Positions 9,450 to 17,272 of a stretch of DNA of 64,000 bases are shown in pieces. The notes below the pieces were generated by a model, which was given only the letters and a program-made list of their open reading frames with translations, did not search any database and had not been told where the DNA came from. Origin of the DNA: Pedobacter sp. KBS0701 (GTDB lineage Bacteria; Bacteroidota; Bacteroidia; Sphingobacteriales; Sphingobacteriaceae); assembly GCF_005938645.2 (NCBI RefSeq), contig NZ_CP042171.1:5952001-6016000 (forward strand), read 5' to 3'. Each line of letters starts with the position of its first letter. The first letter of the stretch is position 1. The position numbers and the translations under genes are program-made.

Positions 9450-9608
9450 TTATTTTTTTACGGGCTTAATATCGGAAAAATCTACACCACATTTGCAATT
9501 ACCGCCACATCCGTCTTTTTTTGCCTGTAAAGATTTAAACACCAAACGGCCAACATATACCAATGCTACCGCAAAAAGTAAAAAGACTAAAATCGTTTGA
9601 ATATCCAT
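9450..9608 (-). CDS. FeoB-associated Cys-rich membrane protein
   Basis: This is a 52-residue protein with one membrane segment (about 5-24) and a cysteine cluster GCGGNCKCG near residues 33-41, the hallmark of the small proteins often found beside the ferrous iron transporter FeoB. I start at MDIQTILVF: a longer frame reaches 9710, but its extra residues look like untranslated sequence, and a TATATTTG promoter box ends only 4 nt before this ATG. No feoB is near; the partner downstream is a Crp/Fnr regulator. Role in iron transport is inferred from the family. Confidence 0.75.
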   Translation of the reverse strand: MDIQTILVFLLFAVALVYVGRLVFKSLQAKKDGCGGNCKCGVDFSDIKPVKK

Positions 9609-9612
9609 AGTA

Positions 9613-9620
9613 CAAATATA
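9613..9620 (-). promoter_or_regulatory. -7 box abutting the FeoB-associated gene
   Basis: Read on the minus strand this is TATATTTG, a full match to TAnnTTTG. Its last base is separated from the ATG by exactly 4 nt, which predicts a leaderless or nearly leaderless mRNA and supports the short start at 9608. Confidence 0.55.
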
Positions 9621-9680
9621 AGGGCTTTTAGTGTTTTGGTGTTCAGGTGAATGTAAATATATCGGATTGCTATCCATAAT

Positions 9681-10080
9681 TAACCGCAAAATACGCAAAG
9701 CATTTCGCAAAGAAACGTTAAGTAGAATACGTTTTTTATCACAGAGATAACCGATTTTTACACGGAGTTCACAGAGCGGGTTTTGAGATATTTTGCCGCG
9801 GAGTCACAGAAAACACGGAGGGATCGTATAGCTTGGTACTATCCTTTTTTCTTTGGCAAATCTTTATACTGGGATTATTTAGCATAGTTTTTCGTGCCAT
9901 CCGTGTCTCTGTGCCTGAATGATTATTGAGTTAATAATTATTTATGTTCGTGGAGATACGAACCTTGGCTTAAGAAAGATCATTCTCTGTGATCCTCTGT
10001 GCCTTTTCTCCGTAGGCTCGATGGTTAAATAAAATGATCTTTGCGTTCTTTGCGTCTTCCCTTAGCGGTCTTTGCGGTTA
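9681..10080. repeat. 400-bp nested inverted-repeat element
   Basis: The element opens with TTAACCGCAAA and closes with TTTGCGGTTA. Inside, CACGGAG and CACAGAG motifs on the left are mirrored by CTCTGTG and CTCCGT motifs on the right, with CGCAAAG and CTTTGCG at the edges. Shorter relatives lie at 25966-26059 and 57431-57520. No reading frame or transposase is inside. It fills most of the gap between the FeoB-associated gene and the ATP-grasp gene. Confidence 0.75.
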
Positions 10081-10090
10081 GAGCGGAGAA

Positions 10091-11275
10091 CTATTCCATA
10101 AAACCTACAGTACCGCCAACCCAATCAAAGTCGGCATTGTAACGGACACCAATCATTTTTCCTTTGCTTAACCTTGCCAGATTAATACAAAGTTGAGGCT
10201 CACCATTGTCAGGCCATAAATACATCATCCTGATTTCGGCCTTTACCCCACCATCCGGCGCCTGTACGGCTGGTTCATAGTTTACTTTCCGCTGCAGAAT
10301 CCAGTTTTCAGGATCTTTAATATTGGTAATGTCCGCTTTGCTTACGTCAATAATAACACCCATGCCTGCGAAAGAAAATAATGGCTTAAGTACATAGTTT
10401 TCTAAATCACCAGGAATCGTTTTTACCTCATTTAAAAAACGTGTTTCAGGCACAAATTCGCTTTTTAGAAATGGCATGGTGTACTTGCTGATGCGATAGA
10501 ACCAGTTGGGGTGCGTTACCCACTCCACATCGATTTCTTCACGTGGATCGAAACTGTTTTTAAAGATCCCGGTGTTATTTGCCACTTCGTCGAATATCAG
10601 ACGGTTATAAATTCTTTTCAACTGGATCTTTTTGCCATTTTCTTCGTAAAAGAGGAATTTGCCTGCTTTTTTAATGTTTTCCAGTGCCAAAATTTTAATA
10701 CCCAGCATTTTTTGGGTTACAAAAAAATCAATGGCTGTTTTTTGATTAGGCGCATCTACATCCATCAGGGCCACTTCTTCTGGCTGGTGGGAGCCAATAA
10801 TAACTTCTTTAAGTAGTTTAATGTATTTTTCTTCGTTAAAGCCGTTTAAAAAATAATTTACGGAAGGATCTATATCGAAATTCGTTTTAAAAGTTTTTGC
10901 CAAGTGATGCTGAAAACCATATAACGAGGGGAAACCCTGCATTTCGATCAACATAGGAGTGAGTTCTCCATTTTTATCTTTACAAATACCGAAATCAAAG
11001 GTTAAAAAGTGTGGCTGCTCATTTTCATTAGGTACATTCCAGTCTGAAGGGATTGCCTTTTGCGTAAGTGCTTTAAAATTGGGTTGCTTAATCAGGTTTA
11101 TAATTTCTTCTCCTGCTGCAATTAATTTTTCTTTTAAAGCTTTCGGAACAAAAACAGGTGTTTCTGCAACCCGGAAAGGAATTGAGGGATAGCCATTTTC
11201 CAATTCGGTAAGGAAGTTTTGAAACTTCTCTTCGGTAAACTGCTGGTTGTATTTTTGGCGTTGAGCAGGTATCAT
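10091..11275 (-). CDS. Circularly permuted ATP-grasp-like ligase
   Basis: I do not recognise a named enzyme. The 394 residues show the order expected of a circularly permuted ATP-grasp such as the glutathionylspermidine synthetase group. An N-terminal metal-site region has LTFDFGI (Asp94) and LIEMQGFPS (Glu111, Gln113 in place of the usual Asn). A nucleotide-binding region follows later, with VLKPLFSFAGMGV (Lys297 and a glycine-containing loop), WILQRKV near 326-331, and EIRMMYLW (Arg349). Such enzymes join a carboxylate to an amine through an acyl-phosphate. It is the last gene of the minus-strand ligase cluster, 180 bp after the amidotransferase gene, with a repeat in between. No signal peptide. 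Fold fairly sure; substrate unknown. Confidence 0.65.
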   Translation of the reverse strand: MIPAQRQKYNQQFTEEKFQNFLTELENGYPSIPFRVAETPVFVPKALKEKLIAAGEEIINLIKQPNFKALTQKAIPSDWNVPNENEQPHFLTFDFGICKDKNGELTPMLIEMQGFPSLYGFQHHLAKTFKTNFDIDPSVNYFLNGFNEEKYIKLLKEVIIGSHQPEEVALMDVDAPNQKTAIDFFVTQKMLGIKILALENIKKAGKFLFYEENGKKIQLKRIYNRLIFDEVANNTGIFKNSFDPREEIDVEWVTHPNWFYRISKYTMPFLKSEFVPETRFLNEVKTIPGDLENYVLKPLFSFAGMGVIIDVSKADITNIKDPENWILQRKVNYEPAVQAPDGGVKAEIRMMYLWPDNGEPQLCINLARLSKGKMIGVRYNADFDWVGGTVGFME

Positions 11276-11324
11276 AGGTTTTTGTGTTTGATTTCTGTTG
11301 CCGAATCCGTCATTACAAAAGAGT

Positions 11325-11421
11325 GATCGTCCTTTCGACCGTAGTGGAGAAATCTATCGGCGATTATCATATACTTTTTTAATAGATTTCTCCATTCCGC
11401 TGCGCTCCAGTCGAAATGACG
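11325..11421. repeat. Palindromic intergenic repeat, TTTCGAC...GTCGAAA family
   Basis: The left arm, GATCGTCCTTTCGACC then GGAGAAATCT, is mirrored by AGATTTCTCC and CAGTCGAAATGACGA. Relatives occur at 52125-52250 and 59613-59720. It lies between the amidotransferase and ATP-grasp genes. A second repeat piece, 11422-11487, follows directly and runs into the end of the amidotransferase gene. Confidence 0.75.
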
Positions 11422-11487
11422 AATATATGCGAGAAAGATTGCTTCACTCATTCGCTCAATCTACCTCTTCAGTTCGCAATGACGACT
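11422..11487. repeat. Repeat segment overlapping the amidotransferase 3' end
   Basis: On the minus strand this reads GTCGTCATTGCGAACTGAAG then GTGAAGCAATCTTT, the pattern of a common Bacteroidota intergenic repeat. It encodes the last eight or so residues and the stop codon of the amidotransferase at 11456. Confidence 0.6.
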
Positions 11488-12307
11488 GTTTTTGCAAATG
11501 CCTAATTGCTTTTTGTAAAAAATTAGGTAAAATAACACTTTGCGTAAGCACAATCCTTGCAGGATCGTCTAAACTGTTTAACATATCCAGGTATTTTTGC
11601 TCCCCGTGCATATCAACAATTGCTTTTTTCTTTTCTTGCTGAAGCAAGTACATTTTCATGCCCGCCGGATCGGCCTCAGGATGAAATTGTGTACCGATAA
11701 TTTCATCTGAAAAGCGGATCGACATCATACAGCGTTCTAAATTGACATGTTTGCGTTCTTTTTCGATGGCCAATAATTTGGCACCTTTTCGCTCAAAAGC
11801 TGCAAAATCTGGTTCAATCACCTGCCAATCTCTGCTGTCGACCGAAAAGAAAGGATTGGTGATGCCGTTAAAAATTTCATCTTTTTCTCCGTATTCAGTT
11901 AAGGTAATCGGGAAAATACCAAAAGCATTAGACCGTCTTTCAGTTACGTTACCCAATTCATACTTTCTGCAAGCCAATTGAAAGGAATGGCAGATTAAAA
12001 AAGCATATTTTTTTCTTTCGTTTCTATAGTTAAAAGCTTCTATCTGATCTAAGAGATTAAAGAAATCATTTTCCCATTGTTCGCCTTTACTTTCAATCGG
12101 ACTCCCTGGTCCGCCGCTAGAAATATATGCATCGTAACCAATGCCGGGCATTTCTCCTTTCTGCCTTAAGTCAAAAATATCAAAGCTTAAATCAATATTG
12201 TTTTCAATTCTGAAACGGGATAAAATTTCCTGAATTCCCCGCATACCCTGATTAGGTGCGCCGTTATTCATGTCAATAACGGCTACCTTAAAGCTTCTTT
12301 TATCCAT
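11456..12307 (-). CDS. Class I glutamine amidotransferase-like protein
   Basis: Class I amidotransferases hydrolyse glutamine to feed ammonia to a partner enzyme. In these 283 residues the nucleophile is Cys106 in FLICHSFQLAC and the His/Glu pair is His209 and Glu211 in GTQFHPEADP; SSGGPGSP (63-70) forms the oxyanion region. The nucleophile elbow has Ser where the family usually has Gly (C-H-S instead of C-x-G). The gene starts 5 bp after the GCS2-like ligase stop, so the two are tightly linked, and that ligase or an ATP-grasp is the likely ammonia acceptor. The last residues, about SSLRTEEVD, are encoded by an intergenic repeat, so the original C-terminus was probably different. Confidence 0.8.
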   Translation of the reverse strand: MDKRSFKVAVIDMNNGAPNQGMRGIQEILSRFRIENNIDLSFDIFDLRQKGEMPGIGYDAYISSGGPGSPIESKGEQWENDFFNLLDQIEAFNYRNERKKYAFLICHSFQLACRKYELGNVTERRSNAFGIFPITLTEYGEKDEIFNGITNPFFSVDSRDWQVIEPDFAAFERKGAKLLAIEKERKHVNLERCMMSIRFSDEIIGTQFHPEADPAGMKMYLLQQEKKKAIVDMHGEQKYLDMLNSLDDPARIVLTQSVILPNFLQKAIRHLQKQSSLRTEEVD

Positions 12308-12312
12308 TTTAA

Positions 12313-13413
12313 TTATTTTGCACCTATAAGTGTTTGAGTGGTAATGTAATCTACCACGGCCTCAAAGTTACCAGTTTGCTGGTAAACAGCCAACTGTCTG
12401 TCTGCTCCGGTACCATGCTCCAGGATTTTATGCACATAACTAATGTCTTCGCGGCAGCCCAAATCATCTACTACGTCATCTACAAAATCCAGTAATTCTA
12501 AAACAAGGTTCCGGCAGTTAACTTCCATTTCTTTACCAAAATCTATCAAATTGCCATCAATCCCATAACGTGCAGCCCGCCATTTGTTTTCGTTGATCAA
12601 TGCTCTTGAATAACTGATAAACTCCATATTCTGCAAACGCAGTTTATACAGTTTAGCACATAATGCCTGAAATAATGCCGTAAAAGCCATCGTTTCATCA
12701 ATCAGCATTGGGCAATCGCATATTCTGAACTCTACGGTGTCAAAAAATGGATGTACGCGGATGTCCCACCAAATTTTCTTTGCATTATCCATGCAATTGG
12801 TTTTGATGAGCAGTTTTACATAATTGTCGTAATCTTCAATGCTGTTAAAAATATCGGGGATGCCTGTACGTGGGAATTTATCGAATATTTTAGTTCGGAA
12901 AGATTTGTAGCCTGTGTTTCGTGATTCCCAGAAAGGCGAATTGGTTGATAGAGCAAAAACGTGCGGTAAAAAATACCTTACCTGATTGGCAATATGAATG
13001 GCCAGCTCGCGCGATTGAAAGCCTACATGTACATGCAGCCCAAAAATAAGGTTAGAGCGGGCGGCCTCCTGCAACTCGTTAACGATTTCGTTGTAGCGGG
13101 GATGTTCGGTAATCAATTGTTTTTCCCAATGCGAAAAGGGGTGGGTACCAGCTGCACCAATTCTCAAACCCTGTTCTCCGGCAAGTTGCGATACGGTGTA
13201 GCGCAGTTGAGAAATTTCTTTACGTGCTTCTGTGGTTGTTTTACAAATACCAGTTCCAACTTCTACTACTGCCTGGTGCATTTCTGCTTTAACCTGGTCT
13301 TTGTGAATCTTTTGTGCAGCTTCTACAATTTTTTGGTCATGAGAAGTAAGCTCTCTGGTAACGGGATCAATTACCATGTACTCTTCTTCTATGCCCAGCG
13401 TAAACTCATTCAT
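12313..13413 (-). CDS. Carboxylate-amine ligase, YbdK/GCS2 family
   Basis: YbdK-like proteins have the glutamine-synthetase fold of glutamate-cysteine ligase type 2; E. coli YbdK has weak gamma-glutamylcysteine synthetase activity in vitro. The 366 residues begin with the family hallmark FTLGIEEEYMVID, whose Glu residues bind metal. Further family stretches are EVGTGICKT, FGLHVHVGF and DIRVHPFFDTVEFRICD, and the length is normal. The gene lies 29 bp after an ATP-grasp gene and 5 bp before the amidotransferase. It probably forms an amide bond between an amino acid and an amine or ammonia; the real substrate is unknown. Confidence 0.9.
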   Translation of the reverse strand: MNEFTLGIEEEYMVIDPVTRELTSHDQKIVEAAQKIHKDQVKAEMHQAVVEVGTGICKTTTEARKEISQLRYTVSQLAGEQGLRIGAAGTHPFSHWEKQLITEHPRYNEIVNELQEAARSNLIFGLHVHVGFQSRELAIHIANQVRYFLPHVFALSTNSPFWESRNTGYKSFRTKIFDKFPRTGIPDIFNSIEDYDNYVKLLIKTNCMDNAKKIWWDIRVHPFFDTVEFRICDCPMLIDETMAFTALFQALCAKLYKLRLQNMEFISYSRALINENKWRAARYGIDGNLIDFGKEMEVNCRNLVLELLDFVDDVVDDLGCREDISYVHKILEHGTGADRQLAVYQQTGNFEAVVDYITTQTLIGAK

Positions 13414-13442
13414 GTTAATATTGATTAGAATTTAAATCCCAA

Positions 13443-14522
13443 TTATTTTTTTGCTGCTGCCTTTTTAGGCTTTGCGGGCGCCTTCTCTGGTGTTGCAGTT
13501 TTAGCCTTTTCTGTAGCCGTAATTTTCTTAGGCGTAACTGTTTTAGCCACATTTGATTCAGCTTTAGCTATTAGTGGTTTACCACCAACAGAGGCTTTAA
13601 TGTATTCGCCCCAGGTTAAATTATCTTGTCCGTCTTTTTGTGCTTTAGCCCTTTCTATGGCATAATTGGCTGTGGTTTCTACAACCCAGTCAAAATTCTC
13701 CTGACCAACACTTTTAATATCTGCATCGGGGGCAGGGTTACAGAAATCGATTGCAATAGGCACTCCATCACGCACCGCAAATTCAACTGTATTGAAATCA
13801 TACCCCAGGTATTTGCATAATTTTAAGGTGTATTCCTCAACTGTTTTAAGTAATTTCGGATCTGGTGATTTACCTTCTGTTGCATAGCGTAAATGATGCG
13901 GGTTGCGTGGATCATACTGCATAATGCGTACATGTTTACCACCGATGCAATAACACCTGAAATATTCTTCGAAAATGATTTCTTCCTGCAAAAGCATTAC
14001 CAGTTGTTGGGTGCCGCTGTGTTTATCAAAAAAATCTTCTTTATCATGAAGTTTATAAACATCTCTCCAGCCACCACCATCGTAAGGTTTCATATAGGCC
14101 GGAAAACCAGTGTACTCAAAAATGGCATCCCAATCTAAAGGCATCGTGAGGTTCGAAAACGATTCTCCTGTGGTACCTGTAGGATGCTCACGTGATGGGA
14201 TTAAGGCTGTTTTGGGCACGTGAACACCGATTTGTTCGGCCAGGGCATTGTTGAAAAACTTCTCGTCTGCACTCCACCAAAATGGATTGTTGATTACTGC
14301 AGTTCCGGTAATGGCTGCATTTTTTAAAGATGCACGGTAAAAAGGCACATCCTGCGAAATACGGTCGATGATAACCGAATAGCCAAGGGGTACATTCTGA
14401 AATATTTTGTCGATTTTAACAGCTTCGGCGGTAATACCTTTTTCTGCTTTTTGATTAATCCTTTCGATTACGGCTTCAGGAAAAGAACGCTCCTGTCCGA
14501 ATAAAATCCCTATTTTTTTCAT
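13443..14522 (-). CDS. RimK-like ATP-grasp ligase with lysine-rich tail
   Basis: This 359-residue protein has the standard ATP-grasp order. The nucleotide loop is KPYDGGGWRDV (glycines 149-151), adenine contacts are likely in EEIIFEEYF (181-188), and the metal-binding end is NTVEFAV (Glu247) and AIDFCNP (Asp259, Asn262). It lacks the N-terminal domain arrangement of carbamoyl-phosphate or biotin enzymes and looks closest to RimK or D-Ala-D-Ala ligase types. Residues from about 317 to 359 form a Lys/Ala/Pro/Thr-rich tail like a histone H1 tail, which ATP-grasp enzymes do not need for catalysis. It sits between an esterase (124 bp upstream) and the GCS2-like ligase. Amide-bond formation is inferred; substrate unknown. 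Confidence 0.82.
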   Translation of the reverse strand: MKKIGILFGQERSFPEAVIERINQKAEKGITAEAVKIDKIFQNVPLGYSVIIDRISQDVPFYRASLKNAAITGTAVINNPFWWSADEKFFNNALAEQIGVHVPKTALIPSREHPTGTTGESFSNLTMPLDWDAIFEYTGFPAYMKPYDGGGWRDVYKLHDKEDFFDKHSGTQQLVMLLQEEIIFEEYFRCYCIGGKHVRIMQYDPRNPHHLRYATEGKSPDPKLLKTVEEYTLKLCKYLGYDFNTVEFAVRDGVPIAIDFCNPAPDADIKSVGQENFDWVVETTANYAIERAKAQKDGQDNLTWGEYIKASVGGKPLIAKAESNVAKTVTPKKITATEKAKTATPEKAPAKPKKAAAKK

Positions 14523-14646
14523 TAGTATATTTTAAATTTAATTGTTTAAGCATTATGGCTAATTGCTTAACTGGTTAATCGGTTAATTGTTTGATGATTA
14601 TGACCTAAATCGACTCGGGGCTTAAGACTTCCGACTTTGGACTAAA

Positions 14647-15354
14647 CTAAAGCTGTGCAATATAATTCGGAAACATCTCTCTCCAGATCGGCCAGTCATG
14701 GTCAGCATTTTGCCTGATATCCAGCCAATGATCGATTCCTTTTTTACGGAGAATTTCCGATAAACGTTCATTGTCCGGCCTGCACATATCGCGGTCGGTT
14801 GTACCCAGCACAATTTTCATATAATGCAGCTCAGGGTTACTGTTGTTCAGCAGATAATCAACCGGGTTGTTGAAATAAACATCATCGTTGTAAAAGCCGT
14901 CTAATTGACCAGAGATATCGAAAGCGCCACTCATGCTGAACATATGGCTAACCAACCAGGGATGCCTGAAAGCGAAATTTGCTGCATGATAGCCCCCGAA
15001 ACTACAACCAGCAGTAATAATTTTACTGTGCCCGGTTTCCTGGCGGGCCAAAGGGGCAACCTCTTCAAGCAGGTATTTGTCGTACCAAATGTGGTTCTTA
15101 ACCCGGTCTGCGGGATGGATATTTTTGTTGTACCAACTTAATTTGTCAACGCCATCAGGACAATAAATCTTAATTTTTCCTTCATTGATAAATCCCTCAA
15201 CAGAATCTATCAATTTAAAATCCTTATTTTCAAAATATCGACCCATGCTCGTTGGGAACAGTAGGATAGGGGTGCCACCGTGACCAAAGATGAGCATGTC
15301 GATTTCGCCACTTAAATTCGGGCTGTACCATTTCTTATGTTCTTCTTTAACCAT
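14647..15354 (-). CDS. Esterase-like alpha/beta hydrolase (esterase D/antigen 85 type)
   Basis: The 235 residues form an alpha/beta-hydrolase with the nucleophile Ser in AGCSFGGYHAANFAF, an acid in GTTDRDMC and the His in NADHDWPIW. There is no signal peptide, so it acts in the cytoplasm, unlike siderophore esterases or mycolyltransferases of the same superfamily. It is the first gene of the minus-strand ligase cluster and is divergent from a second esterase 182 bp away. It may release or transfer an acyl or ester group in the pathway made by the ligases; this is inferred from context only. Confidence 0.8.
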   Translation of the reverse strand: MVKEEHKKWYSPNLSGEIDMLIFGHGGTPILLFPTSMGRYFENKDFKLIDSVEGFINEGKIKIYCPDGVDKLSWYNKNIHPADRVKNHIWYDKYLLEEVAPLARQETGHSKIITAGCSFGGYHAANFAFRHPWLVSHMFSMSGAFDISGQLDGFYNDDVYFNNPVDYLLNNSNPELHYMKIVLGTTDRDMCRPDNERLSEILRKKGIDHWLDIRQNADHDWPIWREMFPNYIAQL

Positions 15355-15483
15355 AATAAAAATTGAATAATTTAAGGTATAAATTAAAATCTACAATAAG
15401 AATAGTTTAAGCAGTAAAATGAATCAAATTAAGAGGGGATTGTAAAAATTGACCTATGATAATTAATAGTTTATGGAGATTTG

Positions 15484-15491
15484 TACCTTTG
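15484..15491 (+). promoter_or_regulatory. -7 box for the second esterase
   Basis: TACCTTTG matches TAnnTTTG and lies 45 nt before the ATG at 15537, in the gap between two divergent esterase genes. Confidence 0.45.
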
Positions 15492-15536
15492 CACCCTAAT
15501 TCTGAGGCGATAGCCGTGTGATAGGGGATTTTGATT

Positions 15537-16349
15537 ATGAAGTACACCACAATTTTATCGGTAAAAGTTAATACCAGTAGCTTTAAAATACCCTCAGCTT
15601 ATTTAAAGCGTGAGGTAGAAATAGATATTTATACGCCTGAAGGTATTTTAGGGAATGAAAAAATAGAGCTTCTTTTATTAAATGATGGGCAAGATGTGGC
15701 TAAAATGGATTTTAGCACGATTTTGGAAGATGCCCATCATTCCAAAAGAAATCACAGGTTAATTGTTGTGGGCATTAAAGCATCAGAAGATCGTTTAATG
15801 GAATATGGTATTGCAGGTATGCCTGATTTTAAAGGTCGCGGTGCAAAAGCTAACCTATATACTGATTTTGTGATTAAAGAACTTCTGCCTTTTGTTAGAA
15901 AGAAAATTGCGATGCCGGTTACTGGTAAAGTGGGTTTTGCAGGATTTTCTCTGGGCGGTTTATCTGCTTTTGATATTGCCTGGAATAATTCTTCTGCTTT
16001 CGATGTTATTGGTGTTTTTTCAGGAGCATTTTGGTGGAGAAAAAAAGATTTGAATGAAGGGTATACCGATGCCGACCGTATTATGCATCAGCAATTGGAG
16101 AATACTTTTACTAAGCCGGATATGAAATTCTGGTTGATGACCGGGACAGAAGACGAAAAGGCAGACCGGAATAAAAATATGATTATCGATTCTATAGACG
16201 ATACCATTGATGTTGTTAAAATACTCCTGAATAAAGGCTACAAACGGCCTGATAATATCTTTTATTATGAAAAAGTTGGTGGTAAACACGATGTTCCAAC
16301 ATGGGAAAGTGTAATGCCAGCCTTTTTAGATTGGGCATTTGAGGTTTAG
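15537..16349 (+). CDS. Alpha/beta hydrolase-fold esterase
   Basis: This 270-residue protein is a putative-esterase-family hydrolase. LLLNDGQDV near the start is the oxyanion-side motif, the nucleophile Ser is in GFAGFSLGGLSAFDIA, the acid is probably in TGTEDEKAD, and the His is in GGKHDVPTW. I start at ATG 15537; a TTG two codons upstream (15531) would add two residues. It has no signal peptide. It faces away from the minus-strand ligase cluster across a short shared promoter region and is only distantly similar to the esterase there. A link to the same pathway is possible but is inferred from position. Confidence 0.8.
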   Translation: MKYTTILSVKVNTSSFKIPSAYLKREVEIDIYTPEGILGNEKIELLLLNDGQDVAKMDFSTILEDAHHSKRNHRLIVVGIKASEDRLMEYGIAGMPDFKGRGAKANLYTDFVIKELLPFVRKKIAMPVTGKVGFAGFSLGGLSAFDIAWNNSSAFDVIGVFSGAFWWRKKDLNEGYTDADRIMHQQLENTFTKPDMKFWLMTGTEDEKADRNKNMIIDSIDDTIDVVKILLNKGYKRPDNIFYYEKVGGKHDVPTWESVMPAFLDWAFEV

Positions 16350-16370
16350 TGATAGAATTGATTAGTATGG

Positions 16371-16443
16371 TCGTCATTCCCGCGCATGCGGGAATCGTAA
16401 TACAAGCGCTTTAAGATTCCCAATCGAGTTGGGAATGACGATC
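16371..16443. repeat. Palindromic repeat, GTCATTCCCGCGCATGCGGG family
   Basis: TCGTCATTCC opens it and GGAATGACGA closes it, with an inner palindrome CCCGCGCATGCGGG and a second stem CCCAATCGAGTTGGG. A longer relative lies at 61301-61422. It separates two convergent genes and could end transcription from both. Confidence 0.75.
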
Positions 16444-16453
16444 GTTCGCATGG

Positions 16454-17131
16454 CTATTTATACTTCAAAAAAATACCCGTATCAAATATTGTCCATAAGC
16501 AGCTTCTTTGATCACACGAATTAAGAGCCGCATTGGCCCAGGTATTGCAGGTTTTAAAAATGCTGTAACTTCCCTTTGCTTCATAAAAAGCATCGCCAAT
16601 ATCATAATGGATGTTCGATTTGACACTGATCAAACGGCCCGTTGCACCATTTTTGAAACTATTTAAGATATAGCCAATAAGTTGTTTGTATTGCGCACGG
16701 CTAATCATGATTTTTTTACAGCTGGCATCTTCCCGTATGTTTTTGTAATAGGTGGTGTGCATGGCCGATGTGCTTAGTCCGGATATTGCCCGTAGGCCAT
16801 TGCTTAGTTTAAGATCTGAAAATTCGGGTGTTTCCAGGTAGAATTTTTTATCACCCCAGCCCATGGCCAGGTATCGGTAACTGCTATCGGCTTCTAAAGT
16901 ATTCTGATAACTGATTTCTTTTGTCCAGTTCATTTCGGCGCTAACAGCCGGAACCACAATATCAGTGTGCACGCCATTGGTCATAATATATATGGCAACT
17001 TCTTTAGCATTTGTTGGATTGGCATTTATGGTAATACGCGAGCAGCAAAATGCAGTGAAGAAGTAAATCCCAATCAATGCGATAAAAACAATTAAAAATC
17101 TACCTGTATATTTTAAACTCCTTTTGTTCAT
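16454..17131 (-). CDS. DUF2459 / TIGR02117 family membrane-anchored protein
   Basis: The 225-residue protein has one N-terminal membrane segment (about 10-30) and then a domain with the family motif TNGVHTDIVVP, AMGWGDKKFYLETP and CNTWANAAL near the end. The function of this family is unknown; its members were first noticed beside urease genes in some bacteria, but no urease is here. I start at MNKRSLKY because AAAGGAG lies 7-8 nt upstream, a strong ribosome binding site that is unusual for this phylum, and a TACTTTTG box lies further up. A longer frame reaches 17182. Confidence 0.75.
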   Translation of the reverse strand: MNKRSLKYTGRFLIVFIALIGIYFFTAFCCSRITINANPTNAKEVAIYIMTNGVHTDIVVPAVSAEMNWTKEISYQNTLEADSSYRYLAMGWGDKKFYLETPEFSDLKLSNGLRAISGLSTSAMHTTYYKNIREDASCKKIMISRAQYKQLIGYILNSFKNGATGRLISVKSNIHYDIGDAFYEAKGSYSIFKTCNTWANAALNSCDQRSCLWTIFDTGIFLKYK

Positions 17132-17156
17132 TCCAATCTCCTTTCTACAATTAATA

Positions 17157-17164
17157 CAAAAGTA
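17157..17164 (-). promoter_or_regulatory. -7 box for the DUF2459 gene
   Basis: On the minus strand this is TACTTTTG, 25 nt before the chosen ATG. The AGGAG sequence between box and ATG supports the start at 17131. Confidence 0.5.
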
Positions 17165-17272
17165 GCATTCCTGGTAACCCAATCTACAGAATAATTTGCC
17201 TATCGATTTTATTGATACTGATATTGAAAAACATGATTTTTCACGGCTATAAGTTATCCCTACCTTGACAGC

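Noticed and set aside
9681..10080. Insertion sequence with terminal inverted repeats
   Set aside because: There is no transposase frame inside, so I list it only as a repeat element.
12994..13428. 144-residue plus-strand frame opposite the GCS2 ligase gene
   Set aside because: It is a Cys- and Phe-rich shadow of the ligase codons with no domain and no promoter.
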